Assembly (NCBI GenBank): GCA_021731815.1
Contig: JAKFWO010000036.1
Location: forward strand, 24,341-88,340
Direction: 5' to 3'
From: Hyphomonadaceae bacterium
Lineage (GTDB): Bacteria; Pseudomonadota; Alphaproteobacteria; Caulobacterales; Aquidulcibacteraceae
DNA length: 64,000 nucleotides
Of this stretch, positions 1 through 8,996 are shown piece by piece. The notes below the pieces were generated by a model that worked only from the letters and a program-made list of their open reading frames with translations, did not search any database and was not told the origin of the DNA. Every line of letters begins with the position of its first letter. Position 1 is the first letter of the stretch. Made by a program: the position numbers and the translations under genes.

Positions 1-2
1 AG

Positions 3-725
3 GTGTTGTCGATCAAGGCGCGCCAGGCCGACCGGCTGATCCGCGCGCCCTTTGCCGGCGTGATCGGCCTGCGCGACACGAGCCCCGGTGCGCTGGCGCG
101 GCCGGGCGATGCGCTGGCCACACTCGATGACCTTTCGGTCATGAAGGTGGATTTCAACCTGCCCGAGCGTTACCTTGCGGCGGTGAGGCGCGGGACCCCG
201 ATCGAGGCGCGGTCGGAAGCGTGGCCGGGCGCGATCTTCCGCGGCGAGATCGCCGAGATCGACAGCCGGATCGATGAAGCCACACGCTCTTTGCGGGCAC
301 GGGCCCAATTGCCGAATAAAGACAACCGGATGAAGCCAGGAATGCTGTTGGTGATCGAGGTCGGGTTTTCCGGCCGCGAGGCATTGGCCGTGCCCGAAAG
401 CGCAATCATTCTCGATGCCGACAAATCCTATGTTCTGGCACTCGACAGCTCGAGCGATGGTGTTCGCGCTGTTCGCCGGGAAGTGATGACCGGCGAGCAG
501 CAGGACGGATATGTCGAAGTGATTTCCGGCCTCAAAGCCGGCGAGCGCTTCGTGGCCGAGGGCGGCAACCGGGTGCGGCCGGGCGAGATCGTGCGCACCA
601 TTCCGTTTCAGGGCGGCGGCGAAACTGTGCCCCCGCCGGATGGCAGTACGCCGACCGGCGCGGGAACCCGTACAGCCGATACCCGCCCGGCCGGAACCCG
701 CCTGGAAAGCGTCCGCGGGCAATGA
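3..725 (+). CDS. RND efflux periplasmic adaptor (HlyD/AcrA family), 5' end outside window
   Basis: This is the C-terminal 240 residues of a membrane fusion protein that would link an inner-membrane RND pump to an outer-membrane channel. The stretch IRAPFAGVIGLR, then SPGALARPGDAL and LDDLSVMKVDFNLPE, is the lipoyl to beta-barrel junction typical of these adaptors. A beta-barrel and membrane-proximal domain follow. The last 35 or so residues are a low-complexity tail rich in Gly, Thr, Pro and Arg. The true start lies upstream of base 1. The RND permease begins 124 bp downstream on the same strand, so the two are probably co-transcribed. Substrate is unknown. Confidence 0.9.
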   Translation: MLSIKARQADRLIRAPFAGVIGLRDTSPGALARPGDALATLDDLSVMKVDFNLPERYLAAVRRGTPIEARSEAWPGAIFRGEIAEIDSRIDEATRSLRARAQLPNKDNRMKPGMLLVIEVGFSGREALAVPESAIILDADKSYVLALDSSSDGVRAVRREVMTGEQQDGYVEVISGLKAGERFVAEGGNRVRPGEIVRTIPFQGGGETVPPPDGSTPTGAGTRTADTRPAGTRLESVRGQ

Positions 726-849
726 TGGGGTCCGGACCGGGCACAGGCGCAAATTGGCGCAGGGCCTTCGTGCACACCGGACCGGGTGACCATTACCGAA
801 ATCCGAAATCGCTGCGCGACACCAAGTTCAGAGACAAGAAAGCACGGCC

Positions 850-3800
850 ATGAATCTCTCCGAAATCTCGGTCAAGCGTCCGGTTCTGGCGGCGGTTCTG
901 GCATTGCTGGTCTGCGTGGCGGGAGTGGCGGCCTATTTCACGCTGCCTTTGCGGCAATTGCCCGATATCGATCCATCGATCGTCACGGTCCAGACGGGCT
1001 ATCGGGGGGCATCGGCCGAGACGGTCGAGACGCGGATCACCGAGGTCATCGAAAACCAGCTTTCAGGGTTGCAGGGGGTGGACGAGATCTCCTCCACCAG
1101 CCGGGACGGGCGGTCTTCGATCACCATTTCCTTCCGTCTGGGCCGGCCGGTCGACGAGGCCGCCAATGATGTGCGCGACGCAGTGGCACGCGTGGCGGGT
1201 GCGCTGCCGCCGGAGGCCGATCCGCCGGAAGTGGCCAAGGCCGACCTCGATTCCCAGCCGATCATGTTCATCAATGTGGCTTCGACGACACTCGAACCAC
1301 TGGCGCTCAATGATTATGTCGAGCGTTATGTGATCGACCGGCTCGCCACGATCGACGGCGTGGCGCAGGCCCGGATCTTCGGCGCACCGCGGTTTTCCAT
1401 GCGTATCTGGCTCGACCGTGAGGCCATGGCCGCGCGCCAGGTGACGGTCGAGGACATCGAATCCGCTCTGCGTGCCCAGAATGTGGAGGCGCCGGCCGGC
1501 GGGCTTGAATCGACACAGAAGGATTATTCGGTCCGCCTCGCCCGCAATTATTCCAGCCCCGAGGATTTCAGACGCCTGCCGATCCGCGCCGCAGGGGCCC
1601 GCGCTGCCGGGGGCGGCAGTGCGGGAGGTGATGCGGGGGCCTATGTGGTGCGGCTCGGGGATGTCGCCCGCGTCGAGGAAGGTGCCGATGAGCGCCGCCG
1701 CTATTTCCGCGGCAATGGCGCGCCGCAATTGGGCATTGGCATTGTCCGCCAGAGCCAGGCCAATGACCTCGACATCGCCAAAGGCGTGCGCGAGGAAATC
1801 GCGCGCATCCAGGAAACCCTGCCGCCCGGCACTGAAATCCTGACGGCCTTTGACGGCACGGTGTTCACGGCGCGCGCGGTCGAGGAAGTCTGGGTGACGA
1901 TGCTCATCGCTGTGCTGCTGGTGGCGCTCGTCAATTATTTCTTTCTCGGCGCGTTGCGTGCGGCCTTCATTCCCTCGATCGTCGCGCCGATCTGCGTATT
2001 GGGCGCGTTTATTTTCCTCGCGATTTTCGGCTTTTCCATCAATATCCTGACGCTTTTGGCGCTGGTCCTGTCGATCGGGCTGGTGGTCGATGACGCGATC
2101 GTTGTGGTGGAAAATATCCAGCGCCGGATCGATCTGGGCGAACCCCGGGCGGTGGCGGCCTTGCGCGGTGCCAAACAGGTCTATTTCGCGGTGATCGCGA
2201 CAACCGCGGTGCTGCTCGCGGTATTTGCGCCGCTGCTGTTTTTGCCCGGCTTTATCGGGCGGCTATTCGTGGAACTGGGTGTGGCGATCGGCGGGGCGGT
2301 GCTGGTCTCGGCCTTTCTCGCATTGTCGCTTGGGCCGATGTTGGGCTCGAAAATGCTCGCACCCGCCCGCCGCGCCGGACCAGTGGCGCGCGGCGTGGAT
2401 GCGGCAGTGCAGGCCGCGCGCAAATCCTATGAAACCTCGCTCGAACTCGCGCTACGGGCTCCGCTGGTGTCCGGAGCCGCGATCATTGTGCTCGGATTCG
2501 GTGCGTATCTCCTCCTCAATTCGGTCAAGAGCGAACTCACGCCAACCGAGGACCAGGGCCGTGTCGATGTCTCGGTCTCGGCACCCGAGGGGGTGGGCTA
2601 TGATTCCATGACAAAAATCATGGCAACACTCGAACAAAAACTCATCCCCAAAATCGGCAAGGGGGAGATCGCGCGGGTCATTACCGTATCGCCGGGTTTT
2701 GGTGACAGCCGGTTTTCGAGCGGCCGGGCGGTCGTGGTGCTCACGGACTGGAGCAAGCGCAAACGCAGCGCCAGCGAGGTCGCGACTTCGCTGCAACAGG
2801 AATTGTCCGGCGTTACGGCGGCCCGCATCGTCGTCACCGCCCGCGGCGGCTTTCAGCGCGGCGGGGGCGCGGCAGGCGAACTCAATGTCGCGCTCAAGGG
2901 CGCGGATCTCAAGGCGATCGCCGCACGGATCGAGCCGGTCATGACCGCCTTCCGCAGCGATCCCCGCTTCAGCCGGGCGCGCACCAATTACGAGCCCAAC
3001 AGCCCGCGTTATGTCGTCGATATCGACCGCGAGCGCGCGGCTTCGCTGGGGGTCTCCGTGGACCAGATCGGGCGCGCGCTCGAAACCATGCTGGGATCGC
3101 GCCGGGCCACTACTTATCTGCGCGAGGGGCTTGAATATGACGTCTTGCTGCAAGCCAGCCTCGACGACCGGCGCGGGGTTTCCGACCTCAACAATGTCTA
3201 TGTCCGTGCCGGAAGCGGCGAACTCGCGCCGCTGTCGGCGCTGGCGCGGGTGCGGATCGAGGGCGATTCGGCGGACCGGCGACGGGTCGACCGCCTGCGC
3301 ACCATGACTTTTGCGGTCAATTTCGGCCCCGGCGTGACGATTGACGATGCGACGGCCCTGTTTGCGGCACAGATCACCCAACACGCGCCCGAAATCGTCT
3401 ATGAATGGGCGGGCGAGGCCAAGGACCGCAACGAGGCGGGATCGGCGATCCTGTGGGCGTTTCTTCTGGCTTTGCTGATCGTGTTTCTGGTGCTTGCTGC
3501 CCAGTTCGAGAGCTTCATCCATCCGCTGGTCATCATGGCGACCGTGCCGCTGGCGATCAGTGGCGGGCTGTTCGGGCTCTATATGAGCGGGCTTTCGCTC
3601 AATCTCTACAGCCAGATCGGGCTCATCATCCTTGTCGGAATCGCCGCGAAAAACGGTATCCTGATCGTCGAATTCGCCAATCAATTGCGCGATGAGGGCC
3701 GCGGGATCCGCGAGGCGGTGATCGAGGCGGCGTCGCTCCGCCTGCGGCCCATCGTCATGACCTCCATGACTACCGCGATCGGGGCCTTGCCGCTCATCTT

Positions 3801-4008
3801 CAGCCATGGGGCGGGATCGGAAGCGCGGGTGGCGATCGGCGTCACCATTTTCTCGGGCGTGGTGTTCGCGACGATCCTGACCCTGTTTGCGATCCCGGCG
3901 CTGTATTCGGTCATGGCGCGCTTCACCCGCAGCCCGGACTGGACGTCACGCCAGATCGATGCCTATGAGGCATCCGAGAAGACCGCGAAGGCAGCTCCGG
4001 CCGAATAG
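850..4008 (+). CDS. RND family multidrug efflux permease (AcrB/MexB type)
   Basis: This 1052-residue inner-membrane proton-driven exporter has the family's usual length. It starts MNLSEISVKRPVLA, with the first transmembrane helix directly after, as in AcrB-like pumps. GLVVDDAIVVVENI near residue 410 carries the paired Asp of the proton relay in TM4. A second transmembrane block starts around residue 870 (AILWAFLLALLIVFLVLAAQ), giving the duplicated RND layout with two large periplasmic loops. It pairs with the adaptor upstream; no outer-membrane channel gene is in view. The stop codon lies in the first copy of a 16-bp tandem repeat. Substrate cannot be assigned. Confidence 0.95.
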   Translation: MNLSEISVKRPVLAAVLALLVCVAGVAAYFTLPLRQLPDIDPSIVTVQTGYRGASAETVETRITEVIENQLSGLQGVDEISSTSRDGRSSITISFRLGRPVDEAANDVRDAVARVAGALPPEADPPEVAKADLDSQPIMFINVASTTLEPLALNDYVERYVIDRLATIDGVAQARIFGAPRFSMRIWLDREAMAARQVTVEDIESALRAQNVEAPAGGLESTQKDYSVRLARNYSSPEDFRRLPIRAAGARAAGGGSAGGDAGAYVVRLGDVARVEEGADERRRYFRGNGAPQLGIGIVRQSQANDLDIAKGVREEIARIQETLPPGTEILTAFDGTVFTARAVEEVWVTMLIAVLLVALVNYFFLGALRAAFIPSIVAPICVLGAFIFLAIFGFSINILTLLALVLSIGLVVDDAIVVVENIQRRIDLGEPRAVAALRGAKQVYFAVIATTAVLLAVFAPLLFLPGFIGRLFVELGVAIGGAVLVSAFLALSLGPMLGSKMLAPARRAGPVARGVDAAVQAARKSYETSLELALRAPLVSGAAIIVLGFGAYLLLNSVKSELTPTEDQGRVDVSVSAPEGVGYDSMTKIMATLEQKLIPKIGKGEIARVITVSPGFGDSRFSSGRAVVVLTDWSKRKRSASEVATSLQQELSGVTAARIVVTARGGFQRGGGAAGELNVALKGADLKAIAARIEPVMTAFRSDPRFSRARTNYEPNSPRYVVDIDRERAASLGVSVDQIGRALETMLGSRRATTYLREGLEYDVLLQASLDDRRGVSDLNNVYVRAGSGELAPLSALARVRIEGDSADRRRVDRLRTMTFAVNFGPGVTIDDATALFAAQITQHAPEIVYEWAGEAKDRNEAGSAILWAFLLALLIVFLVLAAQFESFIHPLVIMATVPLAISGGLFGLYMSGLSLNLYSQIGLIILVGIAAKNGILIVEFANQLRDEGRGIREAVIEAASLRLRPIVMTSMTTAIGALPLIFSHGAGSEARVAIGVTIFSGVVFATILTLFAIPALYSVMARFTRSPDWTSRQIDAYEASEKTAKAAPAE

Positions 4009-4098
4009 GTCGCAGGCCCAACAGGCCGCAGGCCCAACAGGTCGCAGGCCCAACAGGTCGCTGGCCAAACAGGTCGCAGGCCGAACAGGCCGCAGGAC
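4007..4098. repeat. 16-bp tandem repeat, about 5.75 copies
   Basis: The unit AGGTCGCAGGCCCAAC is repeated at 4007, 4023, 4039, 4055, 4071 and, partially, 4087. Copies differ at one to three positions. The repeat begins inside the stop codon of the RND permease and fills the gap to the next gene. Confidence 0.9.
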
Positions 4099-4151
4099 AA
4101 AAAACAGGATCTTCCGGGCATCACCTTATGCACCGGGGACGGGGAGGAAGC

Positions 4152-6578
4152 ATGGCCGACAACGTGCACGCGTCGGGTGACCCATTGGCGGCGGAAAGAG
4201 GAGCCGGCGAAGGCATTGCGCGCGACATTGGCGGAAATGCCATGGATCTCGCGGCTTTGGCGCGGATCGAGGATCTGCTGCTCTGGCTGGCCAGCCAGAT
4301 GATCCACAATGCCAATCATGTGCGCGTAGCGCGCGACGGGCTGAAAGTCGGCGGGCATCAGGCGTCCTCGGCGTCGATGGTCACCGTCATGACCGCCTTG
4401 TTCATGGGCTTTCTGCGCCCGCAGGACCGGGTGGCAGTGAAGCCCCATGCCGGGCCGGTTCTGCATGCGCTCGAATATCTGTTCGGTCGCCAGAGCCTCG
4501 ACCAATTGCAACGGTTCCGGGGATTTGGCGGCGCGCAGGCCTATCCGTCGCGCACCAAGGACCGGATCGGAGTGGATTTCTCGACCGGTTCGGTGGGGCT
4601 CGGGGTGGCCATTACCGCCTTTGCCAGCCTCGTCCAGGATTTTTGGGCGGCGCGCGACCGCGTCGCCCCGTCGGAAATGGGCCGCTTCATCGCGCTGATG
4701 GGCGATGCGGAACTCGACGAAGGCAATATCTACGAAGCCCTGATCGAGGGCTACAAGCATGATCTGCGCAATGTGTGGTGGATCGTCGATTACAACCGCC
4801 AGAGTCTCGATTCCATAACGCCCGAACGCATGTGGGACCGCTTCGACGATGTGTTCGATACCATGGGCTGGCGCGTCGAAAACCTGAAATTCGGCGCGGC
4901 GCAACGCGCGGCCTTTGCCGAACCGGGGGCTGGCGCGCTCCGCAATTTCATCGAGACCTGCCCCAATGATCTCTATTCAGCGCTGGCTTTTGAGGGCGCT
5001 TCCGCCTGGCGTGCCGAACTCAAATCCGCCTTCAGGGGGGATCGCAAGGCGCTCGCCTGGCTTGGCAAACAGGACGATGACCGGCTCGAGGGCCTGATGA
5101 CCCGGCTGGGCGGGCATTGCCCCGAAACGCTGCTCGCGGCCTTTGCGCGCGCATCGCAGCATGAGCAGCCGACCCTGTTCATCGCCTATACGATCAAGGG
5201 CTATCGCCTGCCCTTTCAGGGGCACAAGGACAATCATTCGGGCCTGATGAATCCGGGCCAGATGCGCGTGTTGCAGGAGAAACTGGCCATCCCCGAGGGG
5301 GCCGAATGGGATCCGCTCGTGGCGCTGCCGGCCGGCGAACAGGCGCGGATCCGCACTGCACTCGAAAATTCATTATGGGCCGATGCCGGGCCTCGCGATC
5401 GCGGATTTCCGTCCGTCGCCACGCCGGCATTCGAGGAATTTCCGGGGGGCGATGGCAAGCCGACCTCCACGCAAGCCGCGTTTGGACGCATCCTGACGGC
5501 CCTCGCCAAACGCGAGGATGAATTCGGCCGGGCGCTCATCACCACCTCGCCCGATGTCACCGTGTCGACCAATCTCGGCGGCTTCGTGTCGCGGCGGGGA
5601 TTATTTGCGCGTGCCGGCCATCCGGACCTGTTCCGCGAACGGCGCATTGCCAGCCCCCATCTGTGGACCGCCAGCCCGACGGGGCAGCATTTCGAGCTCG
5701 GTATCGCGGAAAACAATCTTTTCCTGATGCTCGCGGCGGCCGGCCTGTCGGGGCCTTTGTTCGGGCAGGCCCTGTTTCCCGTCGGGACACTGTATGATCC
5801 CTTCATCGCGCGCGGGCTCGACGCGCTGAATTATGCGCTCTACCAGAATGCGCGCTTCATTCTGGTGGCGACGCCGTCGGGCGTCACTCTGGGGCCCGAG
5901 GGCGGGGCGCATCAATCGGTTTCCGCGCCGCTGATCGGCATGGGCCAGCCGGGCCTCAAATCCTATGAGCCGGCCTTTGCCGATGAATTGACTGCCATCC
6001 TCGCCGATGGCTTTGGCCAATTGCATCGGCCGGAAGGGGAATCGCTTTATCTCCGGCTGTCGACACGCAGCCTCGCCCAGCCGGTCCGCGGCGAAGACGA
6101 TGCCTGGCACAAAGGCGCGATCGCGGGGGCCTATTGGCGCGTGCCGCCGGCGGCAGGGTCTGACTATGTGCTCGCTTATTGCGGCGTACTTGCCCCCGAA
6201 GCCGAACAGGCCTTTGCTGCACTCCGCGAGGATTTTCCCGGCGCCGGATTGTTGGCGATCACCTCGCCGGGGCAATTGTTCCGCGGCTGGACGGCGGCAT
6301 GCCGGGCCCGCCAGAGCAATGGGGACAGAAGCGCCCATATCGAGGATTTGCTCGCCCCTGTGGGCCGGGCGGCGCAGATCGTCACGCTGATCGATGGAGC
6401 GCCGGCCACCCTCGCCTGGCTCGGCAGTGTGCGCGGCCATGTCGTGCGGGCGCTCGGGGTGGAGAATTTCGGCCAATCGGGTGATTTGCCTGATCTTTAT
6501 GCCAAATATGGCCTTGATTCCGAAGCCATCATTGCGGCCTGCGCCGAAATGTGGGTCTCGGGGCGGCGGGGAATCTGA
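4152..6578 (+). CDS. ThDP-dependent transketolase-family protein, pyruvate dehydrogenase E1-like (AceE-like)
   Basis: This is a single-chain thiamine-diphosphate enzyme of about 808 residues. GDAELDEGNIYEALIEG followed by WWIVDYNRQSLDS is the ThDP/Mg binding region and resembles the GDGEMDE...NLQRLDG stretch of homodimeric E1 (AceE). The transketolase C-terminal half contains the pyrimidine-binding region (FELGIAENNLFLML). DFSTGSVGLGVA near residue 145 fits the same family. An upstream ATG at 4128 is in frame, but GGGGAGGAAG sits just before the ATG at 4152, so the later start is preferred. No E2 or E3 subunit gene lies nearby, so the substrate (pyruvate, another 2-oxoacid or a sugar phosphate) is unresolved. 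Confidence 0.8.
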   Translation: MADNVHASGDPLAAERGAGEGIARDIGGNAMDLAALARIEDLLLWLASQMIHNANHVRVARDGLKVGGHQASSASMVTVMTALFMGFLRPQDRVAVKPHAGPVLHALEYLFGRQSLDQLQRFRGFGGAQAYPSRTKDRIGVDFSTGSVGLGVAITAFASLVQDFWAARDRVAPSEMGRFIALMGDAELDEGNIYEALIEGYKHDLRNVWWIVDYNRQSLDSITPERMWDRFDDVFDTMGWRVENLKFGAAQRAAFAEPGAGALRNFIETCPNDLYSALAFEGASAWRAELKSAFRGDRKALAWLGKQDDDRLEGLMTRLGGHCPETLLAAFARASQHEQPTLFIAYTIKGYRLPFQGHKDNHSGLMNPGQMRVLQEKLAIPEGAEWDPLVALPAGEQARIRTALENSLWADAGPRDRGFPSVATPAFEEFPGGDGKPTSTQAAFGRILTALAKREDEFGRALITTSPDVTVSTNLGGFVSRRGLFARAGHPDLFRERRIASPHLWTASPTGQHFELGIAENNLFLMLAAAGLSGPLFGQALFPVGTLYDPFIARGLDALNYALYQNARFILVATPSGVTLGPEGGAHQSVSAPLIGMGQPGLKSYEPAFADELTAILADGFGQLHRPEGESLYLRLSTRSLAQPVRGEDDAWHKGAIAGAYWRVPPAAGSDYVLAYCGVLAPEAEQAFAALREDFPGAGLLAITSPGQLFRGWTAACRARQSNGDRSAHIEDLLAPVGRAAQIVTLIDGAPATLAWLGSVRGHVVRALGVENFGQSGDLPDLYAKYGLDSEAIIAACAEMWVSGRRGI

Positions 6579-6593
6579 CAGGGGATGGACCGG

Positions 6594-6983
6594 ATGAGAA
6601 GCCTGCATGAATTTCTGCTGGTGGGACTGGGCGGAGCGCTTGGCGCAATGGCGCGGTTCGGCCTCGGGCTCGCTGTCGCCCGCCTGGGGCTCAGCGCGTT
6701 TCCCTGGGCAACGCTCGGGGCCAATGTGCTGGGCGGTCTCGCCATGGGGGTGCTGGTCGGCTTCATCTCGCTGCGTTGTGCGCCGGGCGATTTCGCCATC
6801 CGCGCGTTTTGGGGCGTGGGATTGCTCGGCGGATTCACCACCTTTTCGGCATTTTCGATCGAGATGCTCGGCATGATGGAGCGCCGCGACTGGGGCCCCG
6901 CCCTTGTCTATGGCTTTCTGTCCATCGCGGGCGCGCTTGGTGCCTGCGCGCTCGGCCTGTGGCTCGGGCGACGAATCTGGTGA
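6594..6983 (+). CDS. crcB: Fluoride channel CrcB/Fluc
   Basis: A small four-helix membrane protein (about 129 residues) that forms dual-topology dimers exporting fluoride. The signature pieces are GGALGAMARFGLGL near the start, TLGANVLGG and GLLGGFTTFSAFSIE, the last being the conserved GFxGGxTTFSTF pore motif. An in-frame ATG lies at 6585, but GGGGA at 6581 leaves no room for that start and fits ATG 6594. It follows the E1-like gene by 15 bp and overlaps the pseudouridine synthase gene by a GTGA. There is no space for a fluoride riboswitch directly upstream. Confidence 0.93.
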   Translation: MRSLHEFLLVGLGGALGAMARFGLGLAVARLGLSAFPWATLGANVLGGLAMGVLVGFISLRCAPGDFAIRAFWGVGLLGGFTTFSAFSIEMLGMMERRDWGPALVYGFLSIAGALGACALGLWLGRRIW

Positions 6984-7774
6984 AAGCGAGCGGAGCCGGA
7001 TCCCGCGGTACCGGGCGCGCGCCGACCCGCTTTTTGCCCGGGCCGGGGGATCGCGAATTCGTGGAGCGGCTCGTCATCCATGTGGATGATCAGGTTCTGG
7101 GCTTCAACAAGCCTTCCGGCCTCGCGGTGCAGGGCGGATCGGGGGTCACGCGCGATCTCGATCATTTGCTCGCGGTGCTCGCCACCGCCAAAGGCCGGGT
7201 CCCGCGACTCGTGCATCGGCTCGATCGCGAGACTTCGGGCGTGATGATCGCGGCGCGGACGAAGCCGGCAGCGGCCTTTTTCTCCGCCGCCTTCGCCGAA
7301 CGCCGGGCGCGGAAAACGTATCTGGCGCTCATTTTCGGGGATTTACCGGAGACGGGGATGGTAGAAATTCCCCTCAGACGTGTCAATCGCGGCGGGATCG
7401 ACCTGTCCGCCCCTGCCCGTGCTGACGATCCCGGCGCGCAGGCGGCATGCACGCGCTGGCGGGTGGTCGGCACGGGAGAGGCGGGGGCGCAATTGCTGGC
7501 GCTTTTCCCTGAAACCGGACGCATGCACCAGATCCGCGCGCATCTGGCTGCGATCGGTGCGCCGATCGCCGGCGATCGTAAATATGGCGGCGCGCTGGCC
7601 AAAGCAGGCCTGCCCTTCGAAAGATTGCATCTGCACGCCTTGCATCTGGCGTTGCCCCATCCGAAGGATTGCGAATTCCGCTTGACAGCCTTGCCCGGGC
7701 CGGAGCTTTTCGGGCCATGGCGCGAACTGGCGCTGGTCGGGGATGCGGATGCCGATTTCGGACATGTCGAATAG
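6980..7774 (+). CDS. RluA-family 23S rRNA/tRNA pseudouridine synthase
   Basis: Isomerises specific uridines in RNA. VHRLDRETSGVMIAA carries the catalytic Asp of the RluA family (HRLDRxTSG), and GRMHQIRAHLAAIGAPIAGD is the conserved second motif. The N-terminal VIHVDDQVLGFNKPSGLAVQ matches the usual YEDDxxLVxNKPxG start of the catalytic domain, so no S4 domain is visible. The start is uncertain. GTG at 6980 overlaps the crcB stop (GTGA) and gives 264 residues; GTG at 7061, preceded by GGGGA, would give a shorter protein that begins directly at the catalytic domain. The target position in RNA cannot be told. Confidence 0.88.
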   Translation: MKASGAGSRGTGRAPTRFLPGPGDREFVERLVIHVDDQVLGFNKPSGLAVQGGSGVTRDLDHLLAVLATAKGRVPRLVHRLDRETSGVMIAARTKPAAAFFSAAFAERRARKTYLALIFGDLPETGMVEIPLRRVNRGGIDLSAPARADDPGAQAACTRWRVVGTGEAGAQLLALFPETGRMHQIRAHLAAIGAPIAGDRKYGGALAKAGLPFERLHLHALHLALPHPKDCEFRLTALPGPELFGPWRELALVGDADADFGHVE

Positions 7775-7858
7775 GAATCCGGTTCCCGAAGGCACGACTT
7801 GCGGGCCTGGATCAAGGGGCCGGGATCAGTGGGCCGCGACTAATTTGGGGGCGTGGAA

Positions 7859-8986
7859 ATGAAACGAATTCTTCTCGGGATCGGTCTGGCATTGATCGGA
7901 CTTCCGGCGATCCTGCTCGGTGCGGCGCTGTTCTGGCTTGGCTATGCGCCGGAGGCAAAGCCCACCTCCCCTCCCGCCGACCAATTGGCGCGCGCGGCCA
8001 CCATTCTCGCCGATCCGCGCTGGACCCCGCCCGCGGGCTGGACCTTTGGCGAATATACCCGGCCCGATGGCGTGACGCTGCGCTTTGGCTCTGCGCAGGC
8101 ACCATCTCCCGAAGCGCCAATCTTTGTCTATGTGCCGGGCTTTACCAATATCATCGAGCAAGGTTATGAATTTCTGAGCGATTTGCACGAACGCGGCATC
8201 ACGGTCTATTCCATCGAATTGCGCGGGCAGGGTGGTTCGACCCGCGGCTTGCCGGGGGCAGAAAACCATCAGAAATCCTGGCTCCGGGATTTCCGGACCT
8301 ATGCCGAGGACCTTACCGGCTTTTTGTCGGAGGAAACGGGGCTTCGCCGCGGCGGGCCGGTCATTCTGGGTGGTCTGTCGCTCGGCGGGCATGCGGTTTT
8401 GCGCACGGCGGTGGAGTTTCCCGATTCGGCGGACGCTTTTGCCCTGATCGCGCCGGCGGTTGGCCTGCGCACCGCTCCGTTCGATGCCAAGGGGGCGCTG
8501 CTGCTTGCCCAGAGCGTGAGTTTCATCGGCGGCGGCAAGCATTATGTCCCGGGGCATGGCCCGCGGAGCTGGGGACCCGAGCGCCTTGACGGGATCGGGG
8601 CATGCGGTTCCGACCCCGCGCGCGCGGCCGGGCTTCAGGCCTGGGCTATCGCACGCAGCGAAACCCGGATGGGCGGCGGAACCTTTGACTGGCTCAAGGC
8701 GTTTCTCAAATCTGCGGCTCTGGTCCGGGAGAGCGAAAATCTCGCAAGGATCAGCGCACCCATTTTGCTGATCAATCCGCTGGCCGATGCCACCGTGCTC
8801 CCCGAAGCAAGCACCAGCGCCTGCAAGGCCATCAAGAATTGCCGTGAATTGGCCATGGCCGACACGCAGCATTGTCCATTTACCGACCCCCAGCCCAAAT
8901 ACGATGCCGCACTCGATGCCCTGTCCGGCTTCATTCTGGCGCAGGTGCCGCCACCCATTATCGTCACCGAATCCGCCACACGCTGA
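7859..8986 (+). CDS. Alpha/beta hydrolase, lysophospholipase-like, membrane anchored
   Basis: A serine hydrolase of about 375 residues. GGLSLGGHAV near residue 180 is the nucleophile elbow (GxSxG). The region around IFVYVPGFTNIIEQGYEFL and IELRGQGGSTRG resembles monoglyceride lipase or lysophospholipase (Hydrolase_4) proteins. The first 28 residues form a strongly hydrophobic segment that is either a signal anchor or an uncleaved signal peptide. ATG 7859 is preferred to GTG 7853 because GGGGG at 7846 is correctly spaced only for the ATG. The downstream ThDP enzyme starts 10 bp after the stop. Substrate unknown. Confidence 0.85.
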   Translation: MKRILLGIGLALIGLPAILLGAALFWLGYAPEAKPTSPPADQLARAATILADPRWTPPAGWTFGEYTRPDGVTLRFGSAQAPSPEAPIFVYVPGFTNIIEQGYEFLSDLHERGITVYSIELRGQGGSTRGLPGAENHQKSWLRDFRTYAEDLTGFLSEETGLRRGGPVILGGLSLGGHAVLRTAVEFPDSADAFALIAPAVGLRTAPFDAKGALLLAQSVSFIGGGKHYVPGHGPRSWGPERLDGIGACGSDPARAAGLQAWAIARSETRMGGGTFDWLKAFLKSAALVRESENLARISAPILLINPLADATVLPEASTSACKAIKNCRELAMADTQHCPFTDPQPKYDAALDALSGFILAQVPPPIIVTESATR

Positions 8987-8996
8987 GCCCGCTGCC

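Noticed and set aside
2452..3807. 451-codon open frame on the minus strand opposite the RND permease
   Set aside because: It is a shadow of a GC-rich gene; the plus-strand protein has all RND motifs, while the minus product is Arg/His/Asp-rich with no family.
6579..6593. Fluoride riboswitch before crcB
   Set aside because: Only 15 bp separate crcB from the upstream gene; no aptamer fits.
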